Shown one piece after another: positions 46,061 through 54,883 of a stretch of 64,000 nucleotides of DNA. The stretch is from Phycisphaerae bacterium (GTDB lineage: Bacteria > Planctomycetota > Phycisphaerae > UBA1845 > UTPLA1): positions 1,054,001 to 1,118,000 of the forward strand of contig DATEMU010000003.1 in assembly GCA_035275405.1 (NCBI GenBank). Direction: 5' to 3'. Position numbers and translations under genes: made by a program. The notes under the pieces are model-generated. The model ran no database searches. It was given only the letters and a program-made list of their open reading frames with translations, and was not told where the DNA came from. Each line of letters starts with the position of its first letter. The stretch's first letter is position 1.

Positions 46061-47974
46061 TTACGCGGGGACGAGTTCGCGTGATTTTGCATGAACGACA
46101 GGCGCGAGGCGGATCGGGGGTGTCAACGTCTCATCGGGCAAATGCTGGATCGCCCAGTTCAACTGCTCCCCCGTCGCCGGGGCGATCATGGGGATGCGGG
46201 CGGGTTGGAGACCGTCCCACATTTCGATGGGGCCGCGCTTCAGTTTGCGGGACCAGGCGAGCATGGGGGGGAAGGTCATGGCGATGCCGATCTGACCGAC
46301 GATCTGGAAGAGCAGGCGGCGCGCGGAGAGCTTGTCGTTTCGCCAGTTGGCGAGGATGCGCAGCGTGTTGATGGGGTTGTAGAAGGTCGCGTAGCCGCGG
46401 AGGACGTTCATCTGCCGCTCCCACGGGCGCGGGTGCTTGCTGGCGGCGACGTGGTTGCCGTCCTGATAGGCCTGGGGGATGGGCTGGCCGCCGACGCTCT
46501 TGAAGATGATCTTCGACTTGGCGGCGGGCTCGAAGTCGAGCGTGCCGACGGCGGGGCCGAGATACGTGCATTGATAGGAGACGGCGCCCTTGTCGAACAT
46601 GTAGCGGGCCTGGTTGACGAGACCGCGGAGACTGTCCTTGGGCGTGCGGAGCGGCTGGTCGTCGTTGTGGATCATCATGGCCATCGGCTCGATGCCGAGC
46701 TTGCGGAGGGCCTCGTAGACGATCGTCGTCTTGCCGGGGGTCTGGCCCTTGTTGACCAGTTCGGCGGTGATGTCCTCGATGCCGAACCAGATCGCGCGCA
46801 TGCCGGCCTTGCGACAGAGGGGGAGGATGTCCAGGTTCTTGTGGACGTCGAACTCGGTCGCCTCGGTGAAGAAGCTGATCACGTCGCCCATGGGCTTGCC
46901 GCGGATCTTCGTATTGGCCATCTCGGTCATCAGGTCGATGACGGTCTGGCGGGTGTTGAAGAAGTTGTCGTCGGTGCCGAAAAACTGCTTGATGCCGAAG
47001 TTTTCGTAAATGTGCTTGATCTCGGCGGCGAGGCGCTTGGGACTCTTGAAGCGCCAGGTGCGCTGATTGACCGCGGGGATGGGGCAGTAGGTGCAGGCGA
47101 ACTTGCAGCCCTGGGTGCTGATGAGCGAGGAGACGATGGAGAGCTTGCCGACCTTGTGGGCGGGGTAGGGCTTTTCGGCGAGGGTCTTGCGGCGGTGGGG
47201 CGGCTCGATGAGGCGGTAGCCGGCGTCGGGCATGGGCATTTCGTCCAAGTCGCGGAGGAGGCGCTGGACGCCGGTGTTAATCGCGTAGTAGCTGACTTTG
47301 GAGAGCGGCCGCCCTCGGCTCGATTCTTCTTCGTCCAGCACTTCGCGCGGCAAGTACACGAGGCCGGGGATGTCGTTGAGTTGCCCATCGTCGCGGGTGC
47401 GCTGGTAGGCGCGGAGCATCGACTCGCCCGCGGCGCGGTTGTCGAGCAGGCGTTCGAGCAATTCGAGGAAGACGTAGCCCTCGCCGGTCGAGACGCAGTC
47501 GGCGTGCATGCCGGGTTCGGGGCCGAGGTCGAAGTAGTCGACGGGTTCGTAGATGGCCTTGGGGCCGCCGGCGAGGATGAGCGGGCGATTCGCGCCCATG
47601 CGGAGGGCGTCGCGGACCATGTCGTAGGCGGGCTCGGCGTGGACCTGCATGGCGGAGACCATGAGGATGTCGAGGGGGCGACCGTTTATGAGCGCGCGGC
47701 TGGGCGTGAAGTTGGGGGTCCACTGCTGGAGGACGACGCGGACGTGGCGGAAGCCGGCGGCGTCGAGGCAGTCGGCGAGGGTGCGCACGGAGCAGGGGGC
47801 CATCCGCTTGTCGGCGTACCAGTAGGGGAGCATCCGCGTGCGGAAGTCGAAGGCGTAGGGGATGCAGATTCGCAGGTCGTGCGCTTCCGTGCGCTTTCGC
47901 AGTCGGCCGAGGATGGCGGTGAATTCGCCGTCGGGGAGGTAGACGTCATTCGGTTTGCGGCGAGGTAGTTCCAC
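46061..47974 (-). CDS. Radical SAM enzyme with B12-binding-like N-terminus
   Basis: 637 residues from GTG 47974 (VELPRRKPNDVYLP), with GGAGA upstream; a GTG at 48025 is an alternative. The N-terminal part (about 30-230) has a Rossmann-like layout typical of B12-binding radical SAM proteins: PSRALINGRPLDILMVSAMQVH, LILAGGPKAIYEPVDYFDLG, CVSTGEGYVFLELL. The radical SAM core has the [4Fe-4S] motif CKFACTYC at about 300-307 and GTDDNFFN, MRAIWFGIEDIT. Substrate unknown. A decayed partial copy exists at 45065. Confidence 0.85.
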   Translation of the reverse strand: MELPRRKPNDVYLPDGEFTAILGRLRKRTEAHDLRICIPYAFDFRTRMLPYWYADKRMAPCSVRTLADCLDAAGFRHVRVVLQQWTPNFTPSRALINGRPLDILMVSAMQVHAEPAYDMVRDALRMGANRPLILAGGPKAIYEPVDYFDLGPEPGMHADCVSTGEGYVFLELLERLLDNRAAGESMLRAYQRTRDDGQLNDIPGLVYLPREVLDEEESSRGRPLSKVSYYAINTGVQRLLRDLDEMPMPDAGYRLIEPPHRRKTLAEKPYPAHKVGKLSIVSSLISTQGCKFACTYCPIPAVNQRTWRFKSPKRLAAEIKHIYENFGIKQFFGTDDNFFNTRQTVIDLMTEMANTKIRGKPMGDVISFFTEATEFDVHKNLDILPLCRKAGMRAIWFGIEDITAELVNKGQTPGKTTIVYEALRKLGIEPMAMMIHNDDQPLRTPKDSLRGLVNQARYMFDKGAVSYQCTYLGPAVGTLDFEPAAKSKIIFKSVGGQPIPQAYQDGNHVAASKHPRPWERQMNVLRGYATFYNPINTLRILANWRNDKLSARRLLFQIVGQIGIAMTFPPMLAWSRKLKRGPIEMWDGLQPARIPMIAPATGEQLNWAIQHLPDETLTPPIRLAPVVHAKSRELVPA

Positions 47975-48194
47975 TCGGTTCTCCGGGGGGTTGGCGGTCG
48001 CTGCAGGGCGGGTTCCACCCGCCACGATGGGGCGCTGGATGCACGGGGGGCTCAGCCCGCCTTACGTGTCGATTCGACCCCGCCGCGCGAGGGGTCAGTG
48101 CGCCGAACGATCAGAATCATACGGGTAAAGGAGGATGGTCGCTACAGAGAAATCCGTACGCGGGTTTCACCCGTGGCGAAGGGGTTTTTGCGAT

Positions 48195-48216
48195 GAGCGG
48201 GCAGGGACGCCCGCTC
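48195..48216. repeat. Hairpin repeat after the RNA-binding protein gene
   Basis: GAGCGGGC and GCCCGCTC (8 bp, perfect) flank AGGGAC. It sits just 3' of the RRM gene (ends 48219). No T-tract follows on the minus strand, so it is either a weak terminator or a REP-like repeat. Another hairpin, GGCGGG TTCCA CCCGCC, lies near 48008. Confidence 0.5.
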
Positions 48217-48218
48217 CA

Positions 48219-48674
48219 CTACCAGCCGCCCTGATCGCGGCCGCCGCCGCCGCGGTCACCGCGGTCACCGCCACGACCACCACCGCCGCCGCCGTAACCA
48301 CCGCGCCCGCCGCCGCCGCCACCACCGTAGCCGCCGCGACCTCCACCACCGCCGCCACCGCCGTAGCCACCGCGACCACCACCACCGCCGCCGTAGCCAC
48401 CACGACCACCGCCACCGCCGGAGCGCGGGGGCTTGGGCTGGGCTTCGTTGACCTTGAGGCTGCGGCCGTCCAGATCGGCGCCGTTCATGGCGGTGATGGC
48501 CGCCTGGGCCTCGGCGTCATTGTCCATCTCGACGAAGGCGAAGCCGCGCGATTCGCCGCTGTCGCGATCGCGGACGAGCGAGACCTTGGAAACCGAGCCG
48601 TGCGCGGCGAAGGCCTCGCGAAGTGCGTCTTCGGTGGTCGAGAACGAGAGATTGCCAACATAGATATTCTTCAA
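48219..48674 (-). CDS. RNA-binding protein with RRM and RGG/Gly-rich tail
   Basis: 151 residues. An RRM occupies about 1-80: RNP2 IYVGNLSF at 4-11 and RNP1 RGFAFVEM at 43-50. The rest (about 83-151) is a Gly/Arg/Tyr-rich tail made of GGRGGYGG-type repeats, encoded by tandem DNA repeats. Cold-shock-induced small RRM proteins of cyanobacteria and planctomycetes have this layout; it likely binds RNA and may phase-separate. Confidence 0.93.
   Translation of the reverse strand: MKNIYVGNLSFSTTEDALREAFAAHGSVSKVSLVRDRDSGESRGFAFVEMDNDAEAQAAITAMNGADLDGRSLKVNEAQPKPPRSGGGGGRGGYGGGGGGRGGYGGGGGGGGRGGYGGGGGGGRGGYGGGGGGRGGDRGDRGGGGRDQGGW
48240..48420. repeat. Tandem repeat encoding the Gly-rich tail
   Basis: Repeats with GCCGCC/CCACCACC and TAGCC units encode the RGG/GYGG tail of the RRM protein. 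Codon-length repeats of this type often vary in number between strains. Confidence 0.75.
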
Positions 48675-48942
48675 GCGACTACTCCAATCAAAATCGGCCC
48701 TTGCGCCCCCATCCGACCCCGCGGCCCATTACCGCTGGCGGTCCGACCGGATAGGGAGGCAACTGTTCCTTGCGTCGACGAGTTTAGCATCTGGCCGGTG
48801 CGAAAATCAGGTCGCCGCAAGGGTTAATTTTGTACCGGGGAGGGCCGAAAGCGTCAAGCGGGGGGTAGCGCGGTCGAGGCCGGGGGACACCGGCCAAGAA
48901 AGCGGCCGAGGGCGGCTGCCCTCCAACCGTATCGGGCGCGGG

Positions 48943-49311
48943 TCATTGCGGCGCTTTGAATTCCACAAGGTAGAGTTCGTTGCCATCGGGGTCGCCGAAA
49001 AAAGCGAGCTGGACCGGCGGGTCGTTCACGACGGGCCCACGGAAGGCGACGCCGCGCTTGGTGAGTTCGGCGACGGCCTGGTCGAGGGGCCGGTCGGGCG
49101 CGAGACCGATGCTGATCGAGCCGCGCGTGCCGGGCTTGGGGGCCTGGGGAGAGGCCGGGTGCAGGCCGAGGACGAGCCCGCCGCCGGCCGCAATTTGGGC
49201 ATAGTGACCGCCGGCATTCATGATCAGCTTCATGCCGAGGACATCAGTGTAGAACTTGATGGCACGGTCCATGTCGGAGACGTAGACGTTGACGCTGCCG
49301 CTCTTAATCAT
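48943..49311 (-). CDS. VOC (glyoxalase-fold) family protein
   Basis: 122 residues from ATG 49311 (MIKSGSVNVYVSDM), with AGGAGA six bases upstream; this site decides the start over a GTG at 49332. One VOC domain: MDRAIKFYTDVLGMKLIM, VLGLHPASPQ, VAELTKRGVAFRGPVV, AFFGDPDGNELYLVEFK. The C-terminal DPDGN-x-x-x-L-x-E is the usual dioxygenase/bleomycin-resistance ending. Cytosolic; substrate unknown. Confidence 0.85.
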   Translation of the reverse strand: MIKSGSVNVYVSDMDRAIKFYTDVLGMKLIMNAGGHYAQIAAGGGLVLGLHPASPQAPKPGTRGSISIGLAPDRPLDQAVAELTKRGVAFRGPVVNDPPVQLAFFGDPDGNELYLVEFKAPQ

Positions 49312-49355
49312 GACTTTCTCCTTGTTAGGCACCGCGGCGGCCGGGATGGCGGTCG

Positions 49356-50021
49356 CTACAGTGTCTGACGAATCTCGCGGAGGCTCTCTTCGGGCTTGGC
49401 GTTTTGAAAGATGCCGGAGGAGACGACGAGGATGTCGGCACCGGCGTCCACGAGGCGGCGGGCGTTGTCCTTTTTTACGCCGCCGTCCACGGTGATCGAG
49501 GCAGGGGATTTGGTCGTTTCAATGAGGCGGCGGATTTCGGTGATGCGGGGGAATGTCGTGTCGAGCATGGCCTGACCGGCGAAGCCGGGGGCGATGCCCA
49601 TGATGCAGACGTTTTTGACGTAGGGCAGGACGGGCTCGATGGCGGCGGGGGCGGTCTCGGGGTTGAGGGCGATGCCGGGTTCCCAGCCGGCTTTGGCGAT
49701 GGCCTGGATGGTGCCCATCGCGCGGCGGCTCGCTTCGATGTGGAAGATCATGCGGAACTGACCGCAGCCGGCCATGCGGGTGAGCCAGTCTTCGGGGCGG
49801 CTGACCATGAGATGCACTTCGACGGGGAGCTTGGCGACTTGGCAGGTGCGTCGGACGACTTCCTCGCCGAAGCTGATCGTGGGGACGAAGTGACCGTCGC
49901 AGATGTCGAGCTGGAGGAGGTCGGCGCCGGCCTTCTGGCAGACGTCGATCGCGCCAGCGAGATGGAGGAGGTCACCGGCGAGGATGGAGCCGGCGAAGAG
50001 GGTTTTGCGGGCGGGGGGCAT
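49356..50021 (-). CDS. rpe: Ribulose-phosphate 3-epimerase homologue
   Basis: 221 residues, TIM barrel: ADLLQLDICDGHFVPTISFG (about 33-52), VEVHLMV (67-73), NVCIMGIAPGFAGQ (137-150), ITVDGGV (176-182). Asp39, His70 and Asp179 correspond to metal-binding residues of Rpe, but the first metal His of the usual H-x-D-x-M-D motif is Gln37 here (QLDICD). The enzyme would interconvert ribulose-5-P and xylulose-5-P; the changed ligand could mean altered metal use or another substrate. Confidence 0.82.
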   Translation of the reverse strand: MPPARKTLFAGSILAGDLLHLAGAIDVCQKAGADLLQLDICDGHFVPTISFGEEVVRRTCQVAKLPVEVHLMVSRPEDWLTRMAGCGQFRMIFHIEASRRAMGTIQAIAKAGWEPGIALNPETAPAAIEPVLPYVKNVCIMGIAPGFAGQAMLDTTFPRITEIRRLIETTKSPASITVDGGVKKDNARRLVDAGADILVVSSGIFQNAKPEESLREIRQTL

Positions 50022-50031
50022 CGGGAGGATG

Positions 50032-50073
50032 GAAACGCCAAAAAGTCAAAAAGTCAAAACGTCAAAACAAGAG
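50032..50073. repeat. Dispersed repeat, inverted copy of 28142-28183
   Basis: Reads GAAACGCCAAAAAGTCAAA then AAAGTCAAAACGTCAAAACAAGAG, matching the complement of the 28142 copy over both ends. It lies in the gap between rpe and the divergent small gene at 50098. Confidence 0.8.
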
Positions 50074-50097
50074 TGGCGGACGGTCGATAGGGCCATT

Positions 50098-50340
50098 ATG
50101 GCGGAGGCATCGGACTATCGGTTGGATGTTGTGTCGTCCGCGGAAGAAGCGTCGGTCGAGTCTGACGCGCGGCCGTGGATAGGAATTCACTTCGAGTGCT
50201 GCGGGGTTTATGCGCGGGTGTATCGGCGGAGGGAGGAGCGGCAGTATCTGGGGCGGTGTCCGTCTTGCGGGCGGGCACTGCGGGTGCTGGTTCGGGCGGA
50301 TGGGGTGAAGGCGAAGGTTTTTCGGGCGCGGCCTGCGTAG
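50098..50340 (+). CDS. Small protein with Cys pairs, likely zinc-binding
   Basis: 80 residues from ATG 50098. IGIHFECCGVYARVYRR followed by YLGRCPSCGRALRVLV; the four Cys (ECC..C..CPSC) could form a zinc ribbon. Very similar small proteins occur in planctomycetes in my recollection, without known function. Divergent from rpe. Confidence 0.7.
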   Translation: MAEASDYRLDVVSSAEEASVESDARPWIGIHFECCGVYARVYRRREERQYLGRCPSCGRALRVLVRADGVKAKVFRARPA

Positions 50341-50457
50341 CCGGGGTTTGCCCTTGGGCCTTTCCATCCACCGGCGGTAGAATCGTGACGGTCGCGCGTG
50401 TGGGATGGGGCGTCCGCACGCGACGGCGCGCTACTTCCAGGCATAAGGAGAGTCACC

Positions 50458-51411
50458 ATGAACCCCCTGACACATTGGCGGAACTCGTTTTGGCTGCACC
50501 TTGGTACGGGCGCACTTGCGGCCGTGCTCGCCGCGCCGGTCTCGGCGCAGGAACGCAAGACAATCATCGAACCCGGCAAGCTGCCTGCAAATATCCGCGC
50601 GGCCGTGGAGAAGGCCGTGCCCGACGGGGTGATCTGGAAGGTGGAACGCGAGCTGGAGGGCGAGGACCCGGGGCAGTACGACGTTTATGTGCGGCTCGGC
50701 GGACGGGAATACGAGGTGGAAGTCTCGCCCACCGGGGAGATCATCGAGATCGATGAGAAGACGTTTGGGGGCGCGCCTCCGCGCGATCAAAAAGACAAGA
50801 AGTGGACCGACTCGTTCCATCAGGAGCATTGCACGTTCGCGACGGTCGGGCGGAACCGCTATTTCGTCCTGGAGCCGGGTCATCAGCTGGTGCTCCAGAG
50901 CGCCCGTGAGAAGGTGGCGATCACGGTGCAGGAGGAGACGCGGAAGATCGGCGACGTAGAGACGCGCGTCGTGGAGGAGCGGGAGGAGGAGAACGGGAAA
51001 CTGAAGGAGGTGTCGCGGAACTTCTTCGCGATCTGCAAGGAGCACGGGGACGTGTTCTACTTCGGCGAGGAGGTGGATATCTATCGCAACGACAAGATCG
51101 TCAAGCACGAGGGGGCGTGGCGGGCCGATGAGAAAGACTCGAAGGCCGGGATCCTCATGCCGGGCACGACGTTAATAGGCGCGCGGCATTACCAGGAGAT
51201 CGCCCCGAACGCGATGGACCGGGCGGAGATCCTGCGCGACGACGTCACGCTGAAAACGCCCGCGGGCGAGTTCAAGGATTGCCTAAAGGTAGAGGAGACG
51301 TCGGGCCTGAATCCGAGTGAGCGGGATTACAAGATTTATGCGCCGGGGATCGGGCTGGTGCAGGATGAAGACCTGTTGTTGACAAGCTATCGAGCGGGGA
51401 AGGGGAAGTAA
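50458..51411 (+). CDS. Exported PepSY-like domain protein
   Basis: 317 residues from ATG 50458 with AAGGAGAG upstream. A signal peptide (ending VSAQ) precedes a beta-alpha-beta module (about 40-90: LPANIRAAVEKAVPDGVIWKVE, YDVYVRLGGREYEVEVSPTGEIIEIDEK), a PepSY-like fold. The rest has strands such as KVAITVQEETRKIGDVETRVVEEREEENGKLKEVSRNFFAICKEHGDVFYFGEEVDIY and ends with DYKIYAPGIGLVQDEDLLLTSY, like the conserved C-terminal module of many planctomycete exported proteins. Function unknown. Confidence 0.72.
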   Translation: MNPLTHWRNSFWLHLGTGALAAVLAAPVSAQERKTIIEPGKLPANIRAAVEKAVPDGVIWKVERELEGEDPGQYDVYVRLGGREYEVEVSPTGEIIEIDEKTFGGAPPRDQKDKKWTDSFHQEHCTFATVGRNRYFVLEPGHQLVLQSAREKVAITVQEETRKIGDVETRVVEEREEENGKLKEVSRNFFAICKEHGDVFYFGEEVDIYRNDKIVKHEGAWRADEKDSKAGILMPGTTLIGARHYQEIAPNAMDRAEILRDDVTLKTPAGEFKDCLKVEETSGLNPSERDYKIYAPGIGLVQDEDLLLTSYRAGKGK

Positions 51412-51504
51412 CTGACTTCTTTGGTCTTGCGGATGGAGTGAAGGCGAAGGTCCTTCGGGCGCGGCTGGAGTGACTACCGTCGCGGGTTCGCGGATTGACG
51501 GCTA

Positions 51505-52527
51505 TTAGTTGATATCGATCGTATCGAATATCCCAAAGAACTGGCGCGTATCCGGGAAAATAGTCGAAGGGCCGAGCCTGCTGCCCGTGGGAAGCCACTG
51601 GTGCGGGTTCGAGGACGTTAGATCGCCCTGGGTTTCCACGTGGCCGTCGTGGAAGGCGAGGTTGAGCTTGAAGGCGTCGCCGGGTGCGCCGACGGGGGGA
51701 TCGTTGTCGGCGTGGCGAAAGGCGTAGCGCCGCGGCTCCCGTGAACCAAGATACCCATTCCCAGGTGCGCGACTTCGATCCCAGGAACGCGTCATTGTTG
51801 AATAGGAAGAAATATCCGCGAAGGAGCCTCCCCAACGAGGACGCACGCTAAGATCGTAGTCCGGAGGCGTGTATACATCTGAATAACGAGCGCCGTCTGC
51901 TATCCAGACTTTTTGTGAAAGATCGCCCATTCGATCAACGCGTGGCACAAAAGAATCCGGCAGCCGCTCTTCAGCATTATTAGGGTAAGTCGTGACTCCG
52001 TCGTCATACGGCGAGTGACCTTCCATATAGAGTTGGTATCTCGCCGTGTTGTAGCTGATCATCGGGCCGGTTCCCGCATTGGGTCCGTAAAAGTGATTGG
52101 CGACGAAACCATTTGCGGGACATTGAAATACAAGTGAGTTGCGAATCTGATTAAACCGTTCGATGAGCGCCGCGTTGTTTGCGGGTTGATCAGGCGGAAG
52201 GGTGAAACCGAGTCCAAAGAATTCCGCCAATGGGCCCATGAAGTCCCACACTTGAACGGCGTGTCCGTAGGCGTATAGGGTATCCGGCGTCAGATAAGCC
52301 CCCGACGTATTCGGCGAGCCGAGGATCCAGCTGTCGTTGGTCTGGCTGTAGTAGGTCGCCGCCTGGGCCAATACCTTAAGTCGATAGGTGCATTGGTGCC
52401 GCTGTCGGGCGCGGTCGGCGCTGAGGACCTCGGGGACGCCGACGGCGACCAGCAGGGAAAGCGTGGACAACAGAAATAGCAATTCAACGACGGTCGTTCC
52501 ACGCCGTGATACAGGAGACGAGGTCAT
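51505..52527 (-). CDS. Pilin-like exported protein with DGH motif
   Basis: 340 residues from ATG 52527, with AGGAGG upstream. The type IV pilin-like N-terminus is RRGTTVVELLFLLSTLSLLV, with Gly-Thr rather than Gly-Phe at the cleavage site and the conserved Glu at +5. A hydrophobic helix leads into QCTYRLKVLAQAATYYSQTND. The C-terminal LAFHDGHVETQG is the planctomycete 'HDGH' motif, as in the pilin-like protein at 25761. Both are relatives, about half shared in N-terminal pattern. Confidence 0.82.
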   Translation of the reverse strand: MTSSPVSRRGTTVVELLFLLSTLSLLVAVGVPEVLSADRARQRHQCTYRLKVLAQAATYYSQTNDSWILGSPNTSGAYLTPDTLYAYGHAVQVWDFMGPLAEFFGLGFTLPPDQPANNAALIERFNQIRNSLVFQCPANGFVANHFYGPNAGTGPMISYNTARYQLYMEGHSPYDDGVTTYPNNAEERLPDSFVPRVDRMGDLSQKVWIADGARYSDVYTPPDYDLSVRPRWGGSFADISSYSTMTRSWDRSRAPGNGYLGSREPRRYAFRHADNDPPVGAPGDAFKLNLAFHDGHVETQGDLTSSNPHQWLPTGSRLGPSTIFPDTRQFFGIFDTIDIN

Positions 52528-52678
52528 TGTGTTCCTCCTAGGCGGGCAGTGGGGGCGAGCAATAGAGATCATAGACTCGCGGTCGGTGGTGTCAAAAGGG
52601 GACCACGCAGCCGGTGCCGCGGATTAATTCGAGTGGGTGTTTTGACCGGATGCTGGTGCGACCGACGTCTCTAAGTTC

Positions 52679-53383
52679 ATGATGCGCTTCGAAATCACGC
52701 TGAGACTAGTGCCGGCCCGTCTTATGCTGCATTCCTGGATGGGGATGGCGTTCGTTCTATTGTGCGCGGGCTGTCAACATAAGGAGGCAGAGTCAGCCAC
52801 CCCAAGTCAGAATGTGCCATCGTCGGCACAGGAATCTGACGAGATGGCGGGTGGAGGCGAGAATTCGCGTACCGCCGGAGATTCGGCGCCGAGACCGAGC
52901 GTAGGGTGGGAGGCGGGCTCGGCGCCGGCGAGCGAACGAAAGTCGAAGGACACGAAGCCGCCTGAGCCTCCTGCGCTGACGAAGGCAGAGCAGGCGCGGT
53001 ATGACGCCGTGGCGAGGAAACTGGTCGCGGCGATCAATGACCGCGACAAAAAGGCGTACCGGGCGCTGCACACGGACGAGGCGTGGGCGAATGCAATCGA
53101 TTGGTGGCGGGACATGTTTACGGCGCAGGTGCTGCGGTTCGGGCCGATTCAGCGGGCGTATCCGCCGCAGCGCGGGATGATCCGATTCGGGAAGATGGGC
53201 ATGGGCGGGGATGCGCGGAACGGGGCGAGCTTTGTGGTGATCTTTGAGAAAAAGGTCGGGGGCTTGTTTTCAATCGAGTTGAACGACGAGGACAAGATCG
53301 TACACACGTCGGTGTTTATCAAGGAGGAGCTGGGGCAGTATGAGGGGCTGGGGGCGAAGCCAGTTTATGAAAAGAACGGATGA
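52679..53383 (+). CDS. Lipoprotein of unknown function
   Basis: 234 residues. The signal sequence ends LLCAGC (Cys at about 32). A disordered Ser/Glu/Pro-rich linker (about 34-100) follows. The C-terminal part contains ARKLVAAINDRDKKAYRALHTDEAWANAIDWWRDMF and GASFVVIFEKKVGGLFSIELNDEDKIVHTSVFI, an NTF2/SnoaL-like pattern. A hairpin (53396-53432) follows the gene. Confidence 0.68.
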   Translation: MMRFEITLRLVPARLMLHSWMGMAFVLLCAGCQHKEAESATPSQNVPSSAQESDEMAGGGENSRTAGDSAPRPSVGWEAGSAPASERKSKDTKPPEPPALTKAEQARYDAVARKLVAAINDRDKKAYRALHTDEAWANAIDWWRDMFTAQVLRFGPIQRAYPPQRGMIRFGKMGMGGDARNGASFVVIFEKKVGGLFSIELNDEDKIVHTSVFIKEELGQYEGLGAKPVYEKNG

Positions 53384-53395
53384 GCCGGGGTGAAG

Positions 53396-53432
53396 TTAAA
53401 TCCTCGGGCACTTTTCCGTCCCGAGGATTCAA
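53396..53432. terminator. Strong hairpin after the lipoprotein gene
   Basis: AATCCTCGGG (53399-53408) pairs perfectly with CCCGAGGATT (53420-53429), loop CACTTTTCCGT; GTT/AAC can add three pairs after a mismatch. It lies 15 bases after the stop. No T-tract, so terminator function is likely but not certain. Confidence 0.55.
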
Positions 53433-53546
53433 CTAGCGGCTACTCCTGATCTTTGACAGCCAAGGACATCATGGATGTTGCATGCGAGCGGCGGCAATCG
53501 ATAGCGTCACCTCGAACCACGAGAGGACCCCGCTACAATACGCACG

Positions 53547-54842
53547 ATGCCAACGAAACGACTCCCCTGGCAGGATGAATTGGCCATCATCGACCGCACG
53601 ATGAAGGCCATCTCCGGCGTGACCGATCCCGAGACACTGGTCAACATCTATTGGGACGGCATCGGCGACTTGCTGCCAAGCGGGGACGACTACATGGCCG
53701 TCTCGCGGCGAGGGGTCGAGCCGCCGTACTTCCTGGTCACGCGCTCGTCCCGCTTCACTGAACATTTCAACCCGTGGACGCAGCGCGACCGCCTTCCGAA
53801 ACTTTCGGGAGGATTGGTGGGAGAAATTGCCTACGCCAATAAGCCCGTCATTATTGATGATCTTCCGAGCCGGCTGAAGCGCGACGATCCGGCGTGGTTT
53901 TATCTCGAGGGGTTTCAATCGCTGGTCGCGCTGCCGCAATATGACGGCGGCGAGGCCCTGAACGTCTCCATCAACTTGGCCCCGGCTGGCGCCGAGATCG
54001 ACCGCTCGTTTATCCCGATGATGCACTGGCAGGCCGGTCTGTTCGGCCGGGGGACGCAGAACCTCGTCCTGCGCAATCAACTCAGCGCGGCCATGACCGA
54101 GTTGGACCGGGAGTTGGAAGTGGTCGGCGCCATTCAGCGATCGCTTCTCCCTGCCCGGCTGCCCGAGATCGCGGGATTCGAACTCTCCGCCCACTATGTC
54201 ACCAGCGCCCGAGCCGGCGGCGACTACTACGATTTTTTCCCGCTCCCGAATGGCCGATGGGGACTGTTCATCGCCGACGTTTCCGGCCACGGGACACCGG
54301 CCGCGGTGTTGATGGCGATCACCCACGCGCTGGCGCACGCGCAGCCGGGTACGCATACCCCGCCGTCCGCGTTGCTTTCGTACCTCAACGATCATCTGGC
54401 CAGAGCCTATACGCGCAATGGGACGTTTGTCACCGCGTTTTACGCCGTGCTCGATCCGGCTGCGCGGACGCTGACGTATTCCGCCGGCGGGCATAATCCA
54501 CCGCGGCTGGCGCACGACAGGCGGGTCCTGTCGCTCGACGATGCCGGGTCGCTTCCCCTGGGAATCGTGGAAGGGCAAACGTTCACTCAGGCGGTCGTCA
54601 CCATGGGATCGGAGGATGTGCTGCTGCTCTATACTGACGGCATCTCGGAGGCGATGGCCCCGGGGAACAACATGCGACCGCATGAGATGTTTGGCGTTGA
54701 TCGGCTGGACGGGCTGCTCCTGGCGTCTGTCGGAAGACCGGCGGAGGAATGCATCGCTCGGATTCGAGCGGAGGTGGCTTCATTCTGCGGGAATGCGCCG
54801 GCGACGGACGATCAGACGCTGGTCGCGATTCGCTGCCTGTAG
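53547..54842 (+). CDS. GAF-like sensor with SpoIIE-type PP2C phosphatase
   Basis: 431 residues. Residues about 15-165 form a GAF-like sensor (VNIYWDGIGDLLPSGDDY, LVGEIAYANKPVIIDDLPS, FQSLVALPQYDGGEALNVS). A helix linker with TELDRELEVVGAIQRSLLP, typical before SpoIIE phosphatases, leads to the PP2C-like domain: ARAGGDYYDFF, LFIADVSGHGTPAAVLMAI (metal Asp), TLTYSAGGHNPP, LLLYTDGISEAM. It should remove phosphate from a Ser/Thr-phosphorylated anti-sigma antagonist. No STAS or anti-sigma gene is adjacent. Confidence 0.92.
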   Translation: MPTKRLPWQDELAIIDRTMKAISGVTDPETLVNIYWDGIGDLLPSGDDYMAVSRRGVEPPYFLVTRSSRFTEHFNPWTQRDRLPKLSGGLVGEIAYANKPVIIDDLPSRLKRDDPAWFYLEGFQSLVALPQYDGGEALNVSINLAPAGAEIDRSFIPMMHWQAGLFGRGTQNLVLRNQLSAAMTELDRELEVVGAIQRSLLPARLPEIAGFELSAHYVTSARAGGDYYDFFPLPNGRWGLFIADVSGHGTPAAVLMAITHALAHAQPGTHTPPSALLSYLNDHLARAYTRNGTFVTAFYAVLDPAARTLTYSAGGHNPPRLAHDRRVLSLDDAGSLPLGIVEGQTFTQAVVTMGSEDVLLLYTDGISEAMAPGNNMRPHEMFGVDRLDGLLLASVGRPAEECIARIRAEVASFCGNAPATDDQTLVAIRCL

Positions 54843-54883
54843 GTTAGCCATGATTCGCTGTTGGCGGATTCGATAAGCAGGAT

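Noticed and set aside
46091-47968. A 625-codon open frame on the plus strand
   Set aside because: It lies exactly opposite the radical SAM gene, whose iron-sulfur Cys motif and paralogue remnant prove the minus strand; the plus frame is Val/Glu/Gly/Asp-rich and has no motif.
48240-48420. A CRISPR-like array of regularly spaced repeats
   Set aside because: The repeats are contiguous, codon-length and encode the Gly-rich tail of the RRM protein; no spacers and no cas genes.
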